This document shows positions 1 through 8,480 of a stretch of 64,000 nt of DNA, in pieces (the stretch's first letter is position 1; each line of letters starts with the position of its first letter). The DNA is from Tabrizicola_A aquatica (GTDB lineage: Bacteria > Pseudomonadota > Alphaproteobacteria > Rhodobacterales > Rhodobacteraceae). The translations under genes and the position numbers were made by a program. Location of the stretch: NCBI GenBank assembly GCA_965194375.1, contig CBDAEL010000006.1; one strand, written 5' to 3'. Below the pieces are notes generated by a model that ran no database searches, was not told the DNA's origin, and worked only from the letters and a program-made list of their open reading frames with translations.

Positions 1-3000
1 GGGGTGTTGGGGGTGTGGCAAATCGGAGGGTTTCGCGGCTTCCAGTCGGGCTGAAAGCGCATCAAGCGCGGAACGGTGTCCTGCGAGGGCGGCCTGCATG
101 CTGTCGGTCAGGCGGCATGCGAGGGCGTCGAGGCGTGCTGTGTTGGCCGGATCAGGCATGTCTGCACATTCACCCGCGATGTGGTTGATCGTGAAGCTGG
201 CGAGCGGCCCAAGACGGTTGGTCAGCCATGCTTCAGGGTCATGGATGCGGGAGAGATTGACCTGCGCCGTGCGGGCGCGATGGCCGGCACCCTCTGGCCG
301 ATACGTCAGCTGGGCGCAGGAGTGTGACATTTGGCTATTATAGAGATCCCTATAATAGCAGTTTGTCACACTCCTTGAGCGATCTTGCCGAGCTGCGACC
401 GGTGAGGGCCATAGGTCGGGAAAACAGGCCGCCATGTCGGCGGCGTTCTCAAGTACAATGCCTTGGAGCGCCATCAGATCGTGCCGGGTCGGCCTTATGT
501 CCGACCAAGGCACTAGCGCGTTGACAGTGATGGGCAGGACCACGTCTGCAAGTAGGTCGATCTCGAGGGGGGTACGGGCGGTGCGGTTGACGCCCCTGCC
601 CCGGCCCATGGCTTGGATCAACTCCCCCTCACAAATGCTCCAGCGCACGGCTTCAGCGATTGGATCGACATGTCTCTCCATCGCGAGCGGTGCAGTCCGA
701 TCGCCACCGAGACAGACGCGGCGTTCAACCGTGGGATACCACCAGCTGGCGTCCTGCGGGTTTTGGGTGGGCACGCGTCCAGTCAGTGCCTTTGCAATCA
801 ACTCGACCGTACGCGGCGTGGGCAGAGTGCGGCCGAGGATCACCATGCCGCCGATCCCGCCCCAGCGGTCAAGGCCGCTGAGGGCGTTAAAATGCACGGC
901 CTCGACCCGCGGCGGGAGGCCCATGGTTCTGAGTGCATCGATCGCCGCCTTCTGCCCAACAATCAGGAGATCAATGGACTGCCCGGGGCGATGGCATTGC
1001 TGGGCCCGGAGTTCGATCCAGGCGCGGAGGTCGCGAAGGCGGGTCGCCGCGGCTTTGCGGTCCCGCTCAGGCGCGTCGACCGAGGGGGTCAGTGCGCGCG
1101 CCGAGGTCGGGCTGCCTGTCACCTGCCGGACGCGAACATGGAGCTGACGCGCAGCGACGGGTGGGCCGATGTCGATCCTTGGCAGGTAGGTCTGGACGAG
1201 TTTGGGCTGGAGCGTTGCGTCAAGATGCAGGATCGGTGCCTCAGCGGCCCAGCCAGAGCGAATACGGCTGTGCCAGCGCAAGCGGAGGGCGCGGACCGAA
1301 CCTGCCTCTGTCTTGTCGTGAACAAGCTCGGCACCTGCGGCATCGTGTCCGTTCTCCAGTGCCTCGGCGAGGATCAGCCAGAGTGTGATGCAGCGCCCAG
1401 GCGGAGCCCAAGGCTCACCCGGGGGCGGCAGAACCGCCTCAATGCGTTTGCGCCGATCGAGCGGCGACATACCCGGCAGGAGGCCTGCGTTACGCATGCG
1501 GCTGCGTTCAAGCCTTGCGGCATGACGGCAGTCCTCGGGAGTGAGACCTACAGCCTCCAGGAGCCCCAAGCGGAGCGGACCCGTGCCCGTGACCCTCAGA
1601 GCCTTGCAAAGACGCTCCCGCACAGCGACGAGATCTGCTGTCGCGCCAACATCCATCCTTCCCTTGCTGTTGTAGCAGATGAGCGAGGTACGACTGGGCT
1701 CAAGCCCGTCTTGCGTCAGCGTCGCCTTGCCGTCGAGGCCGCGTAGCCCTGACTGCCAGAAGGCCTCGTCAATCACGAGGAGGCCGACGGTGCCGATGGC
1801 TTCGGGCTTCATATGGAAGAGGCTGTCATGGGCGCAGACGATGACCTGCGCTGCCTGCGCAAGTGGCTTCTGACGCTGGTAGCCGCAGTGTTGAAAGAAC
1901 GGACACAAAAGCAATGCCGCGCCGTCTTTGACCTTGCAGCAACTCTGCTCAACCGGGTGTTCGATCTCGAGCGCATCGAAGGTCGCCTCGGCATCGAGGC
2001 ACATCAGCTGGTCAGGATTGGCGTCACTAGGATCTGGCGCGGTGCGGCCCTTCCAGAGCATGGCACTGAGGCCAAGCGCTTGGAAGGCCAAGACCTGCTC
2101 TGCCCCAAGATCGTGGCGCGGAACGGCGTAAACGACCTTGCGATTTGCGAGCCCACCCGAAGCGATCAGTTCGGCTATTGCGGCGCGCGCACTTGAGGTC
2201 TTGCCAAGACCCACGTCGACCGGCAGGCCGAGGAGCGGCGGCAGAGCGGCGCGGGCGACAACGTTAAAGTCCAGTGGATCGCGGTTGGCGTCGAAACTCT
2301 TTGCCGCCTCACGTGCCACTTCGACAGCGGCCCAGTAATCCGGGATTGCGGCCATGAAGCTGGCGATCGCCTCACCAAGGCTGGTTCGTGCCTCATCAGG
2401 GGTGAGTACGGGGGCCGGATAGGTTGGCGGTGACGGTGAGATCTGGGCCGCACTGGCCACAAGCGCGGCGACAGCCTCAGGGCCTTGGGCGCAAAAGAGG
2501 TCGTTCGCATCGCCTGGCGCTGGCGGAATGGCGAGACGGGCCTCGAGCAAGAGCGCAGCCTTCCGCGCAGCCTCGACGCCAGGATTGGCCAAAGTGTTTG
2601 GCTTAACATCGTTGTCGGCAACAATCACGAGATCCGCCTCGGGGAACCTTGCACGCAGGGCCTGAGCGACCGGCACCAGGTTAGCCGCGTCCATCGCGGC
2701 GATGACGGTGTGGCCTGTGGCGATATGCAGGCTGGCGCCGGTGGCCCATCCCTCGCAAATCAGCAACGGTCCGAGGGGCTTACGCAAGGGACCGGGTTCC
2801 GTGCTCACAACAGCAAAATGGCCCTTCTTGGTACCGCCAGCGAGGTAGCGCTTGGCGCCCTCAACCGTGATGAACTCCACAGTTTGGATGTGGCCATCAA
2901 TGTCTTGCAGCGGCACAACGAGCCGACGGCTTGCGTCCATGCGCAGCCTGAGCGGCGCAACTTGCTTACGGGTCAGATAGGCATGGTCGTCCAGAGCGCG

Positions 3001-3468
3001 ACACGCACGGGACCAAATCCGAGCGGCGCGTCGAGCGGTCTCGTCTGCCCGGATTGGGACAGACGCAGAACTCTCCTTCATATGAATCCCGGGCGATGAT
3101 GCCGGGTCGAATGCCAATGATCGCGCAGTTGGAACGTTGGCCGGTATGGCGCGTGGCGCAGGTCGTTGTCGAACCGGCCAGAAACGCCCGCCTGTGCCGA
3201 TCCGGTCCGCGATCCAGTTGTTCGCCTCGCTGCGAACCATGCGGAGGTCTCGACCGACGAGATCGATAAAGCCTCCACCCTGACCAATCTCATGATCGAA
3301 CCACATGCCAGCTTTGTCGCCAGAGACAACGACCGAAAGACTGCCCTTGCGGCCCCAGCGCCATTCCTGACCTAAGCGGAAGGTCGGATTGCCCAGGAGT
3401 TCCAGAGCTAGCTCCGGCACGCGCGCGCGCAGTTCGGCATCAAAGGCCCCCCAATCCGGTTCACTCAT
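1..3468 (-). CDS. Toprim primase / DEAx-box helicase fusion protein (C-terminus outside the window)
   Basis: Starting at the ATG at 3468, the minus strand stays open for 1156 codons to base 1, so the protein is cut only by the window edge. I translated it by hand. Residues about 235-290 carry a Toprim signature (ICEGWATG, then VIVADND), as in P4-type primases. A P-loop (DVGLGKTS, about 418-425) and a Walker B/DEAx motif (LLVIDEAF, about 563-570) follow, with a motif-VI-like QAMGRGRG near 952. Cysteines at about 490, 510/511, 522 and 528 sit between motif I and motif II, where XPD/DinG helicases hold an Fe-S cluster. I infer replication or maintenance of the mobile element. Toprim and the helicase fold are clear; the Fe-S reading is inference. 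The C-terminal 110 residues look different and are interrupted by a palindrome-encoded segment. Confidence 0.85.
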   Translation of the reverse strand, partial: MSEPDWGAFDAELRARVPELALELLGNPTFRLGQEWRWGRKGSLSVVVSGDKAGMWFDHEIGQGGGFIDLVGRDLRMVRSEANNWIADRIGTGGRFWPVRQRPAPRAIPANVPTARSLAFDPASSPGIHMKESSASVPIRADETARRAARIWSRACRALDDHAYLTRKQVAPLRLRMDASRRLVVPLQDIDGHIQTVEFITVEGAKRYLAGGTKKGHFAVVSTEPGPLRKPLGPLLICEGWATGASLHIATGHTVIAAMDAANLVPVAQALRARFPEADLVIVADNDVKPNTLANPGVEAARKAALLLEARLAIPPAPGDANDLFCAQGPEAVAALVASAAQISPSPPTYPAPVLTPDEARTSLGEAIASFMAAIPDYWAAVEVAREAAKSFDANRDPLDFNVVARAALPPLLGLPVDVGLGKTSSARAAIAELIASGGLANRKVVYAVPRHDLGAEQVLAFQALGLSAMLWKGRTAPDPSDANPDQLMCLDAEATFDALEIEHPVEQSCCKVKDGAALLLCPFFQHCGYQRQKPLAQAAQVIVCAHDSLFHMKPEAIGTVGLLVIDEAFWQSGLRGLDGKATLTQDGLEPSRTSLICYNSKGRMDVGATADLVAVRERLCKALRVTGTGPLRLGLLEAVGLTPEDCRHAARLERSRMRNAGLLPGMSPLDRRKRIEAVLPPPGEPWAPPGRCITLWLILAEALENGHDAAGAELVHDKTEAGSVRALRLRWHSRIRSGWAAEAPILHLDATLQPKLVQTYLPRIDIGPPVAARQLHVRVRQVTGSPTSARALTPSVDAPERDRKAAATRLRDLRAWIELRAQQCHRPGQSIDLLIVGQKAAIDALRTMGLPPRVEAVHFNALSGLDRWGGIGGMVILGRTLPTPRTVELIAKALTGRVPTQNPQDASWWYPTVERRVCLGGDRTAPLAMERHVDPIAEAVRWSICEGELIQAMGRGRGVNRTARTPLEIDLLADVVLPITVNALVPWSDIRPTRHDLMALQGIVLENAADMAACFPDLWPSPVAARQDRSRSVTNCYYRDLYNSQMSHSCAQLTYRPEGAGHRARTAQVNLSRIHDPEAWLTNRLGPLASFTINHIAGECADMPDPANTARLDALACRLTDSMQAALAGHRSALDALSARLEAAKPSDLPHPQHP
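318..375. repeat. Long imperfect palindrome inside the primase/helicase frame
   Basis: Two 26-base arms (318-343 and 350-375) match at 22 of 26 positions around a 6-base GATC-containing centre. The outer parts read AGGAGTGTGACA and its complement; the inner parts read GCTATTATAG and its complement, so each strand shows a TATAAT hexamer. The palindrome lies within the open frame and encodes a Cys/Tyr/Ser-rich stretch of about 20 residues. On the minus strand an in-frame ATG at 330 follows a TATAAT by only a few bases. It may be an inserted palindromic element, an operator, or the boundary between two originally separate genes. Confidence 0.7.
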
Positions 3469-3871
3469 CGCCGCCCCCAAGAGGCAGGCGCAGGCACACC
3501 CGTCGGCCGGCGTGCCGATGCGGTTAGGCGCACAAGGTGATGGGGACGGGCGGACACGGGGTTGCGAAACCGAATGAGGGGGGTTGTTGCCCTCAGTTTT
3601 GCCGCCGTTTAGGCAGCCCGTGCTACGTCGAAGCCGGTTCGCCCAGACTTAGCCCATCATGTTGGGAAGGGGTGAGACCTTCCAGCAAGGCGTTGAAATG
3701 AAGACAGATAATGGGGTAACCCCACCGGGCCGTACGCCCCCTACGAAACACTCTCGGCGGCCGCGGCACACCTTGGGGCTCACCCCCCAATCCTCGCGAA
3801 TGGGGTGAACGGTTCAGCCCTGGGGTTTGCGGCGTCAACGCTGCCACAGTCCACGTCGATCTCGGTTGGCG
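3469..3871. other. Intergenic stretch without a convincing gene
   Basis: No frame here has convincing protein character. The minus-strand open stretch at 3623-3847 is rich in Arg and Pro and resembles non-coding GC-rich DNA. The region contains a short perfect palindrome, GGGGTAACCCC near 3714-3724, and a TTGGGG/CCCCAA inverted pair near 3775-3792. Both could be part of transcription control for the two minus-strand genes on either side. Confidence 0.5.
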
Positions 3872-4600
3872 TCAGCGTGGGGCGCGCAGATCCGGACCCA
3901 GTACGCGCTTGGCGCCACCGCGCTGAGCCGAGGGCAAGCGGATCAGCGTCGCCATCGCGTCGGCAAGCTTGTGGGACACCTGCTCTCCCTCGACCGTCTG
4001 GGCGAGGAACCAGTCCACAAGGCAGTCCTTCTTGCCCTGCTCCTTAGCCGTGATCCCGAACTTCGTGATGGCCGTCTGCATAAGCTCCAAATAGGGCGTG
4101 ACGTATGGTGTGTGATCCCTGCCTTGAACTGGCCGGCCGACATCCGAAATGGTGAGCGGGGGCAAATAATCTGGCCAAATCGTCCTGACCAAGAAGCGCG
4201 GCATGCGCATGTCAATGAACTCCCAATCGCGCGCGGTCAGGCGCCCGTGCGAGCATTTACCTTCTCGCCACTGCTCTGGCCTAATGCTGGTGTGATAGCC
4301 CGAGTGTAGGCCAAAGCCGCTGCTGTTGGCACCATTCCCCCAGCCATGCGTTCGCTCTTCGGTGTAGCGACCCTGCGCGATCAGATCACCGTCTCGCAGC
4401 GCGATCAGCAACTCGTTCTCGGCTTCCAATTTCCAGGCGTGCGTTGGATCCGGCGGCGCGTTCCAACGATCATGCACAACGGCAGGCTTTGGCGGAAGCT
4501 TAGCTGTCTCGGCTGCGCGCCGGGAGACGGTAACGTTCTGAACATGGGCCAATGCCTCCGCAAAAGTCCATTGGGTACGATCAAGTGATTGCAGCGACAT
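3872..4600 (-). CDS. Conserved hypothetical protein of the mobile island
   Basis: The 242-residue product has no motif I can name. It has balanced composition with ordered-looking segments such as LMQTAITKFGIT and DAMATLIRLPSAQRGG, so it is unlikely to be a chance frame. There is no signal peptide or membrane segment, which points to a cytosolic protein. It lies on the same strand as the Toprim/helicase gene and divergently from the recombinase module, so the 220-base gap at 4601-4820 probably holds the promoters for both directions. I recall similar sequences near recombinase modules in Alphaproteobacteria, but no function can be assigned. Confidence 0.8.
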   Translation of the reverse strand: MSLQSLDRTQWTFAEALAHVQNVTVSRRAAETAKLPPKPAVVHDRWNAPPDPTHAWKLEAENELLIALRDGDLIAQGRYTEERTHGWGNGANSSGFGLHSGYHTSIRPEQWREGKCSHGRLTARDWEFIDMRMPRFLVRTIWPDYLPPLTISDVGRPVQGRDHTPYVTPYLELMQTAITKFGITAKEQGKKDCLVDWFLAQTVEGEQVSHKLADAMATLIRLPSAQRGGAKRVLGPDLRAPR

Positions 4601-4820
4601 TTGCGGCCTCGTGATTCATGGGGGATGACCCGAACATAATGGGAACATCTGATCCGCTCAACCCACACAAGTGTTGCAAGGGCGCAGGGGTTCACTTTTG
4701 GTGACATTGGTTGGGCTGACCGGTTCTGAGGTCGCGGTGAACGTTGGAATGCTTCACCTATGACCCATGACGTTCGATCGAACCCACACTTGCCGTCCCA
4801 ACCCGCTGCACCCTGATCGG

Positions 4821-4991
4821 ATGACGGCACACGAGCGCCGCACCGAGCTTTATGGTCTGCTCGCCACAGCCGTACTGCGGCTCTTGGACCATGATCGCGA
4901 CCTTTTATCCCAGAATGAGGGAGACTGTTCGCTACACTTCCGCCCCGAACAGAGCGGTACTGCAACTCCAACTCGGAGGAGATCTGCATGA
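4821..4991 (+). CDS. Small conserved protein preceding DUF2924
   Basis: This 56-residue protein starts at the ATG at 4821 (MTAHERRTELYGLLATAVLR) and ends in an Arg-rich tail. An upstream in-frame ATG at 4767 would add an unconvincing Arg/Pro-rich leader. Its stop overlaps the next start by four bases, so translation with DUF2924 is probably coupled. The N-terminal half is predicted helical. Small genes of this type commonly precede the DUF2924-recombinase pair in alphaproteobacterial islands (family knowledge). The function is unknown; a DNA-binding or recombination-accessory role is only a guess. Confidence 0.7.
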   Translation: MTAHERRTELYGLLATAVLRLLDHDRDLLSQNEGDCSLHFRPEQSGTATPTRRRSA

Positions 4992-5443
4992 CCACACATG
5001 AACCCATCCTGGCGCGACTGGCAGCCCAAAAAAACATGACCGTGAACGAGCTGAAGGCTGAATGGCAGGCACTGTTTGATGCGCCCGCCCCGAACAACAG
5101 CCGCACGTTCCTAGAAAGCCGTTTGGCTTATCGAATCCAGGAACTGACCTATGGCGGCCCGGACAAGCAAACGCGACGGCTTCTGGACCTACTTGCCGAC
5201 GAGGTCGAGGGCACGCTGACTCGCAAAGCGCAGATTGCTGATCCCCGGAACCCGGTCGTCGGCACCAAGCTCATCCGCGAATGGGACGGCGTCGCCCACA
5301 CGGTCACTGTTCTCAGGGAAGGCTTCGACTGGGATGGCCGGCGCTACAAGTCGCTGTCTGCGGTGGCGCGTGCCATCACGGGCACGCGCTGGAACGGCTA
5401 TCGCTTCTTTGGGCTGCGCGAGCGGAAACGGGGTGAGGCATGA
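4988..5443 (+). CDS. DUF2924 domain-containing protein
   Basis: The 151-residue protein has the layout of the DUF2924 family. An N-terminal helical region contains TVNELKAEWQALF and SRLAYRIQELTYGG. The C-terminal half carries GTKLIREWDGVAHTVTVL and YKSLSAVARAITGTRWNG, which look like a small beta-rich nucleic-acid-binding fold. It overlaps the preceding gene and the recombinase by four bases each, so the three are one translationally coupled unit. DUF2924 genes almost always neighbour serine recombinases in Alphaproteobacteria (family knowledge), which suggests a recombination accessory or directionality factor. That role has not been shown here. Confidence 0.9.
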   Translation: MTTHEPILARLAAQKNMTVNELKAEWQALFDAPAPNNSRTFLESRLAYRIQELTYGGPDKQTRRLLDLLADEVEGTLTRKAQIADPRNPVVGTKLIREWDGVAHTVTVLREGFDWDGRRYKSLSAVARAITGTRWNGYRFFGLRERKRGEA

Positions 5444-6768
5444 AGGACGTGTCAACAAAACCCACCCGCCGCCTGCGCTGTGCCATCTACACCCGCAAAT
5501 CGAGCGAGGAAGGGCTCGAGCAAGAGTTCAACAGCCTGCACGCTCAACGGGAAGCCTGCGAGGCTTACATCGCCAGCCAGAAGTCAGAGGGATGGGCGCT
5601 GGTTCGCGATCAATATGACGATGGCGGCATCTCAGGTGGCACATTGGAGCGCCCTGGGCTGAAGCAGCTTCTGGCCGACATCGAGGACGGCCTTGTGGAT
5701 GTGGTTGTCGTCTACAAAATTGACCGTCTGTCGCGCTCTCTGATGGACTTTTCTAAGCTGGTGGAGGTCTTTGATCGCAACGGGGTTACCTTCGTCTCGG
5801 TCACGCAGAGCTTCAATACTACAACATCCATGGGCCGATTGACCCTGAATATTCTGCTCAGCTTTGCACAATTCGAACGTGAGGTCACTGCCGAGCGCAT
5901 TCGCGACAAGGTGAAGGCCTCGCGCATGAAAGGCATGTGGATGGGAGGCTATGTGCCTCTCGGCTATGATGTCGTCGACCGCAAGCTGGTGGTGAATCAA
6001 CAGGAAGCCTCCAAGGTCCGCATGGTGTTTGAGCGTTTTGTTGAGGTAGGCTCTGCCACCGTTCTGGCCTGCGAACTGCGCAACGATGGGTTCCGCAGCA
6101 AGCAGGGCACGCTGATCGACAAGGGCTATCTGTACCGGCTTCTTAACAATCGCGTCTATCGTGGCGAGGCTTTGCACAAGGGTAAGGCTTACCCCGGAGA
6201 GCATGACGCCATCATTGACGTTGATCTTTGGGATCGCGTGCATGCCATCCTGCAGGAAAGCCCCCGGAAGCGGGCGAACAACAGCCGCGCGCAAACGCCA
6301 GCGCTTTTGAAAGGCCTGATCTTCGGCGAAAATGGTGCCGCCGTGACGCCGACCAGCACGAAGAAGGGGGCAAGGCTCTACCGCTACTATGTGTCCATGG
6401 ACGTGATCCGGAACCGCGAGACGGGCGAGGAGACCGCGCCCATGCGGCTTCCCGCCGGAGTGGTTGAAGATGCTGTCGTCACCGAGGTCCGGCGCATTCT
6501 GCAAACGCCAGAGGTCGTGACACAGGTGGTGGCCGCTTTGAAACGCGACTCCGGTGGGGCATCTGAGGCGGATGCCATCGCGGCCATGCACGAGTTCAAG
6601 GCTCTCTGGTCGCAACTCTTCCCAGCCGAGCAAGCGCGTATCATCCAGTTGCTGGTGCGGCGCGTCACGGTCACCACCGCCGGGCTTGAGGTCGATATTC
6701 GCCGAGAGGGGATTGCGGGCGTCATCCGGGAGATGGTCGCGCCGCGCAGGCTGGAGACTGCAGAATGA
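5440..6768 (+). CDS. Large serine recombinase (intact copy 1)
   Basis: This 442-residue site-specific recombinase has a resolvase-type catalytic domain at the N-terminus. The motif AIYTRKSSEEG places the nucleophilic serine at about residue 21, and the conserved segments VVYKIDRLSRS and LSFAQFEREV follow. A recombinase domain (MWMGGYVPLGYD, YLYRLLNNRVY) and a long C-terminal DNA-binding region come next. The usual cysteine pairs of the zinc ribbon are absent around LLKGLIFGENGA, a variant shared with copy 2 at 16772-17683. It overlaps DUF2924 upstream and the HTH gene downstream by four bases each. It probably integrates or excises the island; its att sites could not be identified. Confidence 0.95.
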   Translation: MKDVSTKPTRRLRCAIYTRKSSEEGLEQEFNSLHAQREACEAYIASQKSEGWALVRDQYDDGGISGGTLERPGLKQLLADIEDGLVDVVVVYKIDRLSRSLMDFSKLVEVFDRNGVTFVSVTQSFNTTTSMGRLTLNILLSFAQFEREVTAERIRDKVKASRMKGMWMGGYVPLGYDVVDRKLVVNQQEASKVRMVFERFVEVGSATVLACELRNDGFRSKQGTLIDKGYLYRLLNNRVYRGEALHKGKAYPGEHDAIIDVDLWDRVHAILQESPRKRANNSRAQTPALLKGLIFGENGAAVTPTSTKKGARLYRYYVSMDVIRNRETGEETAPMRLPAGVVEDAVVTEVRRILQTPEVVTQVVAALKRDSGGASEADAIAAMHEFKALWSQLFPAEQARIIQLLVRRVTVTTAGLEVDIRREGIAGVIREMVAPRRLETAE

Positions 6769-7169
6769 CGAGGCCAGACGACACCATCCGCGTGCTGATC
6801 CCGTTGAAGGTGCGCAAGAAGAACGGGCGGCCGAAGATCCTGCCGCCCGCCGACTATCGACCGAGCGAGGATAAGGCACAGGACCCGCACATCCTGCGCG
6901 CCATCGGCCGGGCATGGGGATGGCGGCGGCGGATGGATGCAGGTGAGTTTGGGACGATCCAGGAACTGGCCGAGGCCGTTGGACTGGCGGAACGCCATGT
7001 CAGCAGGCAGCTGCGGCTGGCCTACCTCGCGCCGGAGTTGCTGAAGCGGCTGACCTGCGGGCGCGAGGCGTCGGCTGTCAGCCTCTATGATTTGTGTTTT
7101 CTGGCAGGCGAGGCTTGGGGGGAGCAAGTATTTCAGGCGTTCGGCGATACATCGGCCAGACATCCGTGA
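6765..7169 (+). CDS. Helix-turn-helix accessory protein of the recombinase module (copy 1)
   Basis: The 134-residue protein contains IQELAEAVGLAERHVSRQLR near residues 65-84, a helix-turn-helix of the type seen in ParB-like and sigma-like DNA-binding proteins. A basic N-terminal segment (VRKKNGRPKI) and a conserved WGWRRRMDAGEF motif precede it. Its start overlaps the recombinase stop (ATGA), so the two are co-translated. Homologous copies occur at 17683-18084 (intact) and 21247-21516 (broken), each directly linked to, or in the expected place of, a recombinase. I infer a DNA-binding partner that controls recombination or marks the site; no direct evidence separates those roles. Confidence 0.85.
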   Translation: MTRPDDTIRVLIPLKVRKKNGRPKILPPADYRPSEDKAQDPHILRAIGRAWGWRRRMDAGEFGTIQELAEAVGLAERHVSRQLRLAYLAPELLKRLTCGREASAVSLYDLCFLAGEAWGEQVFQAFGDTSARHP

Positions 7170-7216
7170 TTGGCCCTTAGCTGACGACCGCCACAAACAC
7201 AGCAGATGGTCAACAC

Positions 7217-8239
7217 TCAGATGTTTTCTCGCGTATATATTTCGAACGGGACGATGCAGGTTTGGTTCGCGCCATGGTTAGCGGAGGCACGCACCACTCC
7301 GTCAATCACTTCTTTTGCAAGACGCGCAAGGGGGTGGGAAATGACGACCGTTAAAGAGCCATCAAGAAGCGCCGAACGAGTGACCTCCGTCAAGTCATAG
7401 CCGACAACGACAATTTTCCCGGCACGCCCGCTCGACTTAAGCGCGGCTAATGCACCGCTGATCCCGCCTCCGGAAACGTAGAGCCCGACAAGTTCGGGGT
7501 ACTGCGCCAGGAGCCGCTCGGTCACTTCTTCGGCAACAGCTGCCGCTTCGTGGGTCGAAATCGGTTCAAGCAGTGTGAACTCTGGGGCCAGCTCGCGGAA
7601 ATAGGACCGAAAACCAGTCTCATTCATTTCTTGATTTCGATAACGCGGGTTGCCCATCAGGATTCCAATCTTGCCGGGAATTTTGCAAATATTGGCAAAG
7701 GCCCAGGCCGATGTGCGGCCTACCTTCCAGTTGTCGAGCCCGACATAGTGCATCTGTCCAGTTGCCGAGAGTTGCGAGATCAGCGCGAAGACTGGCAGAC
7801 CATCAGACTGGATACGTTCGATCGCTGCGGTGACGACAGGGTGAACGGCTGAGGTCAGGCAGATAGCATCGCAGGCCTTGGCCAACGCAAGCGCGCATGT
7901 CGCAGTGTTCTGCGGCGAAAGATCCTCGAGAAACTCAATCTGAAGCTCGACTTCTGCGCCCGAAGCTTCGGCGGCAGCACTTTGCAGCGCATTTGCCACA
8001 TTCTGATAGAACGGCCGATGGCGCTGCAAGAGCATCACCCCGAGACGCAAGTGCGGGCGTGCCGCTGCAACTCGCGCCTGTATGCTTCCAAGGCCGTAGA
8101 AACCGATCCGCTCGGCGGCTTGCTGCACCTTTTCACGCGTGGCAAGGCGGACATTCGATGCCCCTGACAGCACACGGTTAACTGTGGCAACGGACACACC
8201 GGCAGCCTCGGCAAGGTCAGGAATCTTGGGGCGTCGCAT
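7217..8239 (-). CDS. LacI-family transcriptional regulator
   Basis: The 340-residue protein starts with a LacI-type HTH and hinge (IPDLAEAAGVSVATVNRVLS). A periplasmic-binding-protein-like sensor domain follows, ending in the segments GALAALKSSGRAGKIVVVGYD and HPLARLAKEVIDGVV. It is divergent from the hydroxylase/ABC-transporter operon, the usual arrangement for a local repressor released by the imported sugar or an intermediate. Regulators of this subfamily often accompany ribose-type ABC systems. The inducer is unknown, but it is probably the substrate of the cargo A cluster. Confidence 0.93.
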   Translation of the reverse strand: MRRPKIPDLAEAAGVSVATVNRVLSGASNVRLATREKVQQAAERIGFYGLGSIQARVAAARPHLRLGVMLLQRHRPFYQNVANALQSAAAEASGAEVELQIEFLEDLSPQNTATCALALAKACDAICLTSAVHPVVTAAIERIQSDGLPVFALISQLSATGQMHYVGLDNWKVGRTSAWAFANICKIPGKIGILMGNPRYRNQEMNETGFRSYFRELAPEFTLLEPISTHEAAAVAEEVTERLLAQYPELVGLYVSGGGISGALAALKSSGRAGKIVVVGYDLTEVTRSALLDGSLTVVISHPLARLAKEVIDGVVRASANHGANQTCIVPFEIYTRENI

Positions 8240-8480
8240 ATCTATATGATCCTTTTCATGTCATTCACATGCCAAAATGCGCTGAATGATACGATTACAT
8301 GTTCATCATATCATGACTGCTTGATTTGATATGCGTCAAGGCGTTTATCTGCAGCCAACCTGACGGAGGCAGAAGCTCAGATCCGATGGGAAAGTTGATT
8401 TGGCTGAAATGAACCTATGGGTACTGATCCCGACGGGCAGTTTTGCATGTAACGACGCGACGACAAGTGGAGGGACAAAG
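8240..8480. promoter_or_regulatory. Divergent control region between the LacI regulator and the catabolic operon
   Basis: This AT-rich 241-base region separates the divergent genes. It contains two inverted pairs that could be LacI-type operators: CATGT-N5-ACATG at 8257-8271 and ATGATA-N17-TATCAT at 8286-8314. Neither has the central CG typical of classical LacI operators, so the assignment is tentative. The hydroxylase ribosome-binding site, GGAGG at 8470-8474, lies at the downstream end. No convincing sigma-70 hexamer pair was found by eye. Confidence 0.45.

Noticed and set aside
434..1746. Long plus-strand frames opposite the Toprim/helicase gene
   Set aside because: They lie antisense to a continuous minus-strand frame with clear domain motifs and have Arg/Pro-rich shadow composition.
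3623..3847. Minus-strand open frame between the helicase and hypothetical genes
   Set aside because: Composition is Arg/Pro-rich with no ordered segments, and no ribosome-binding site was seen.
5632..6915. Long minus-strand frame opposite the recombinase
   Set aside because: The plus-strand recombinase has catalytic motifs and coupled neighbours; the antisense frame is a shadow.
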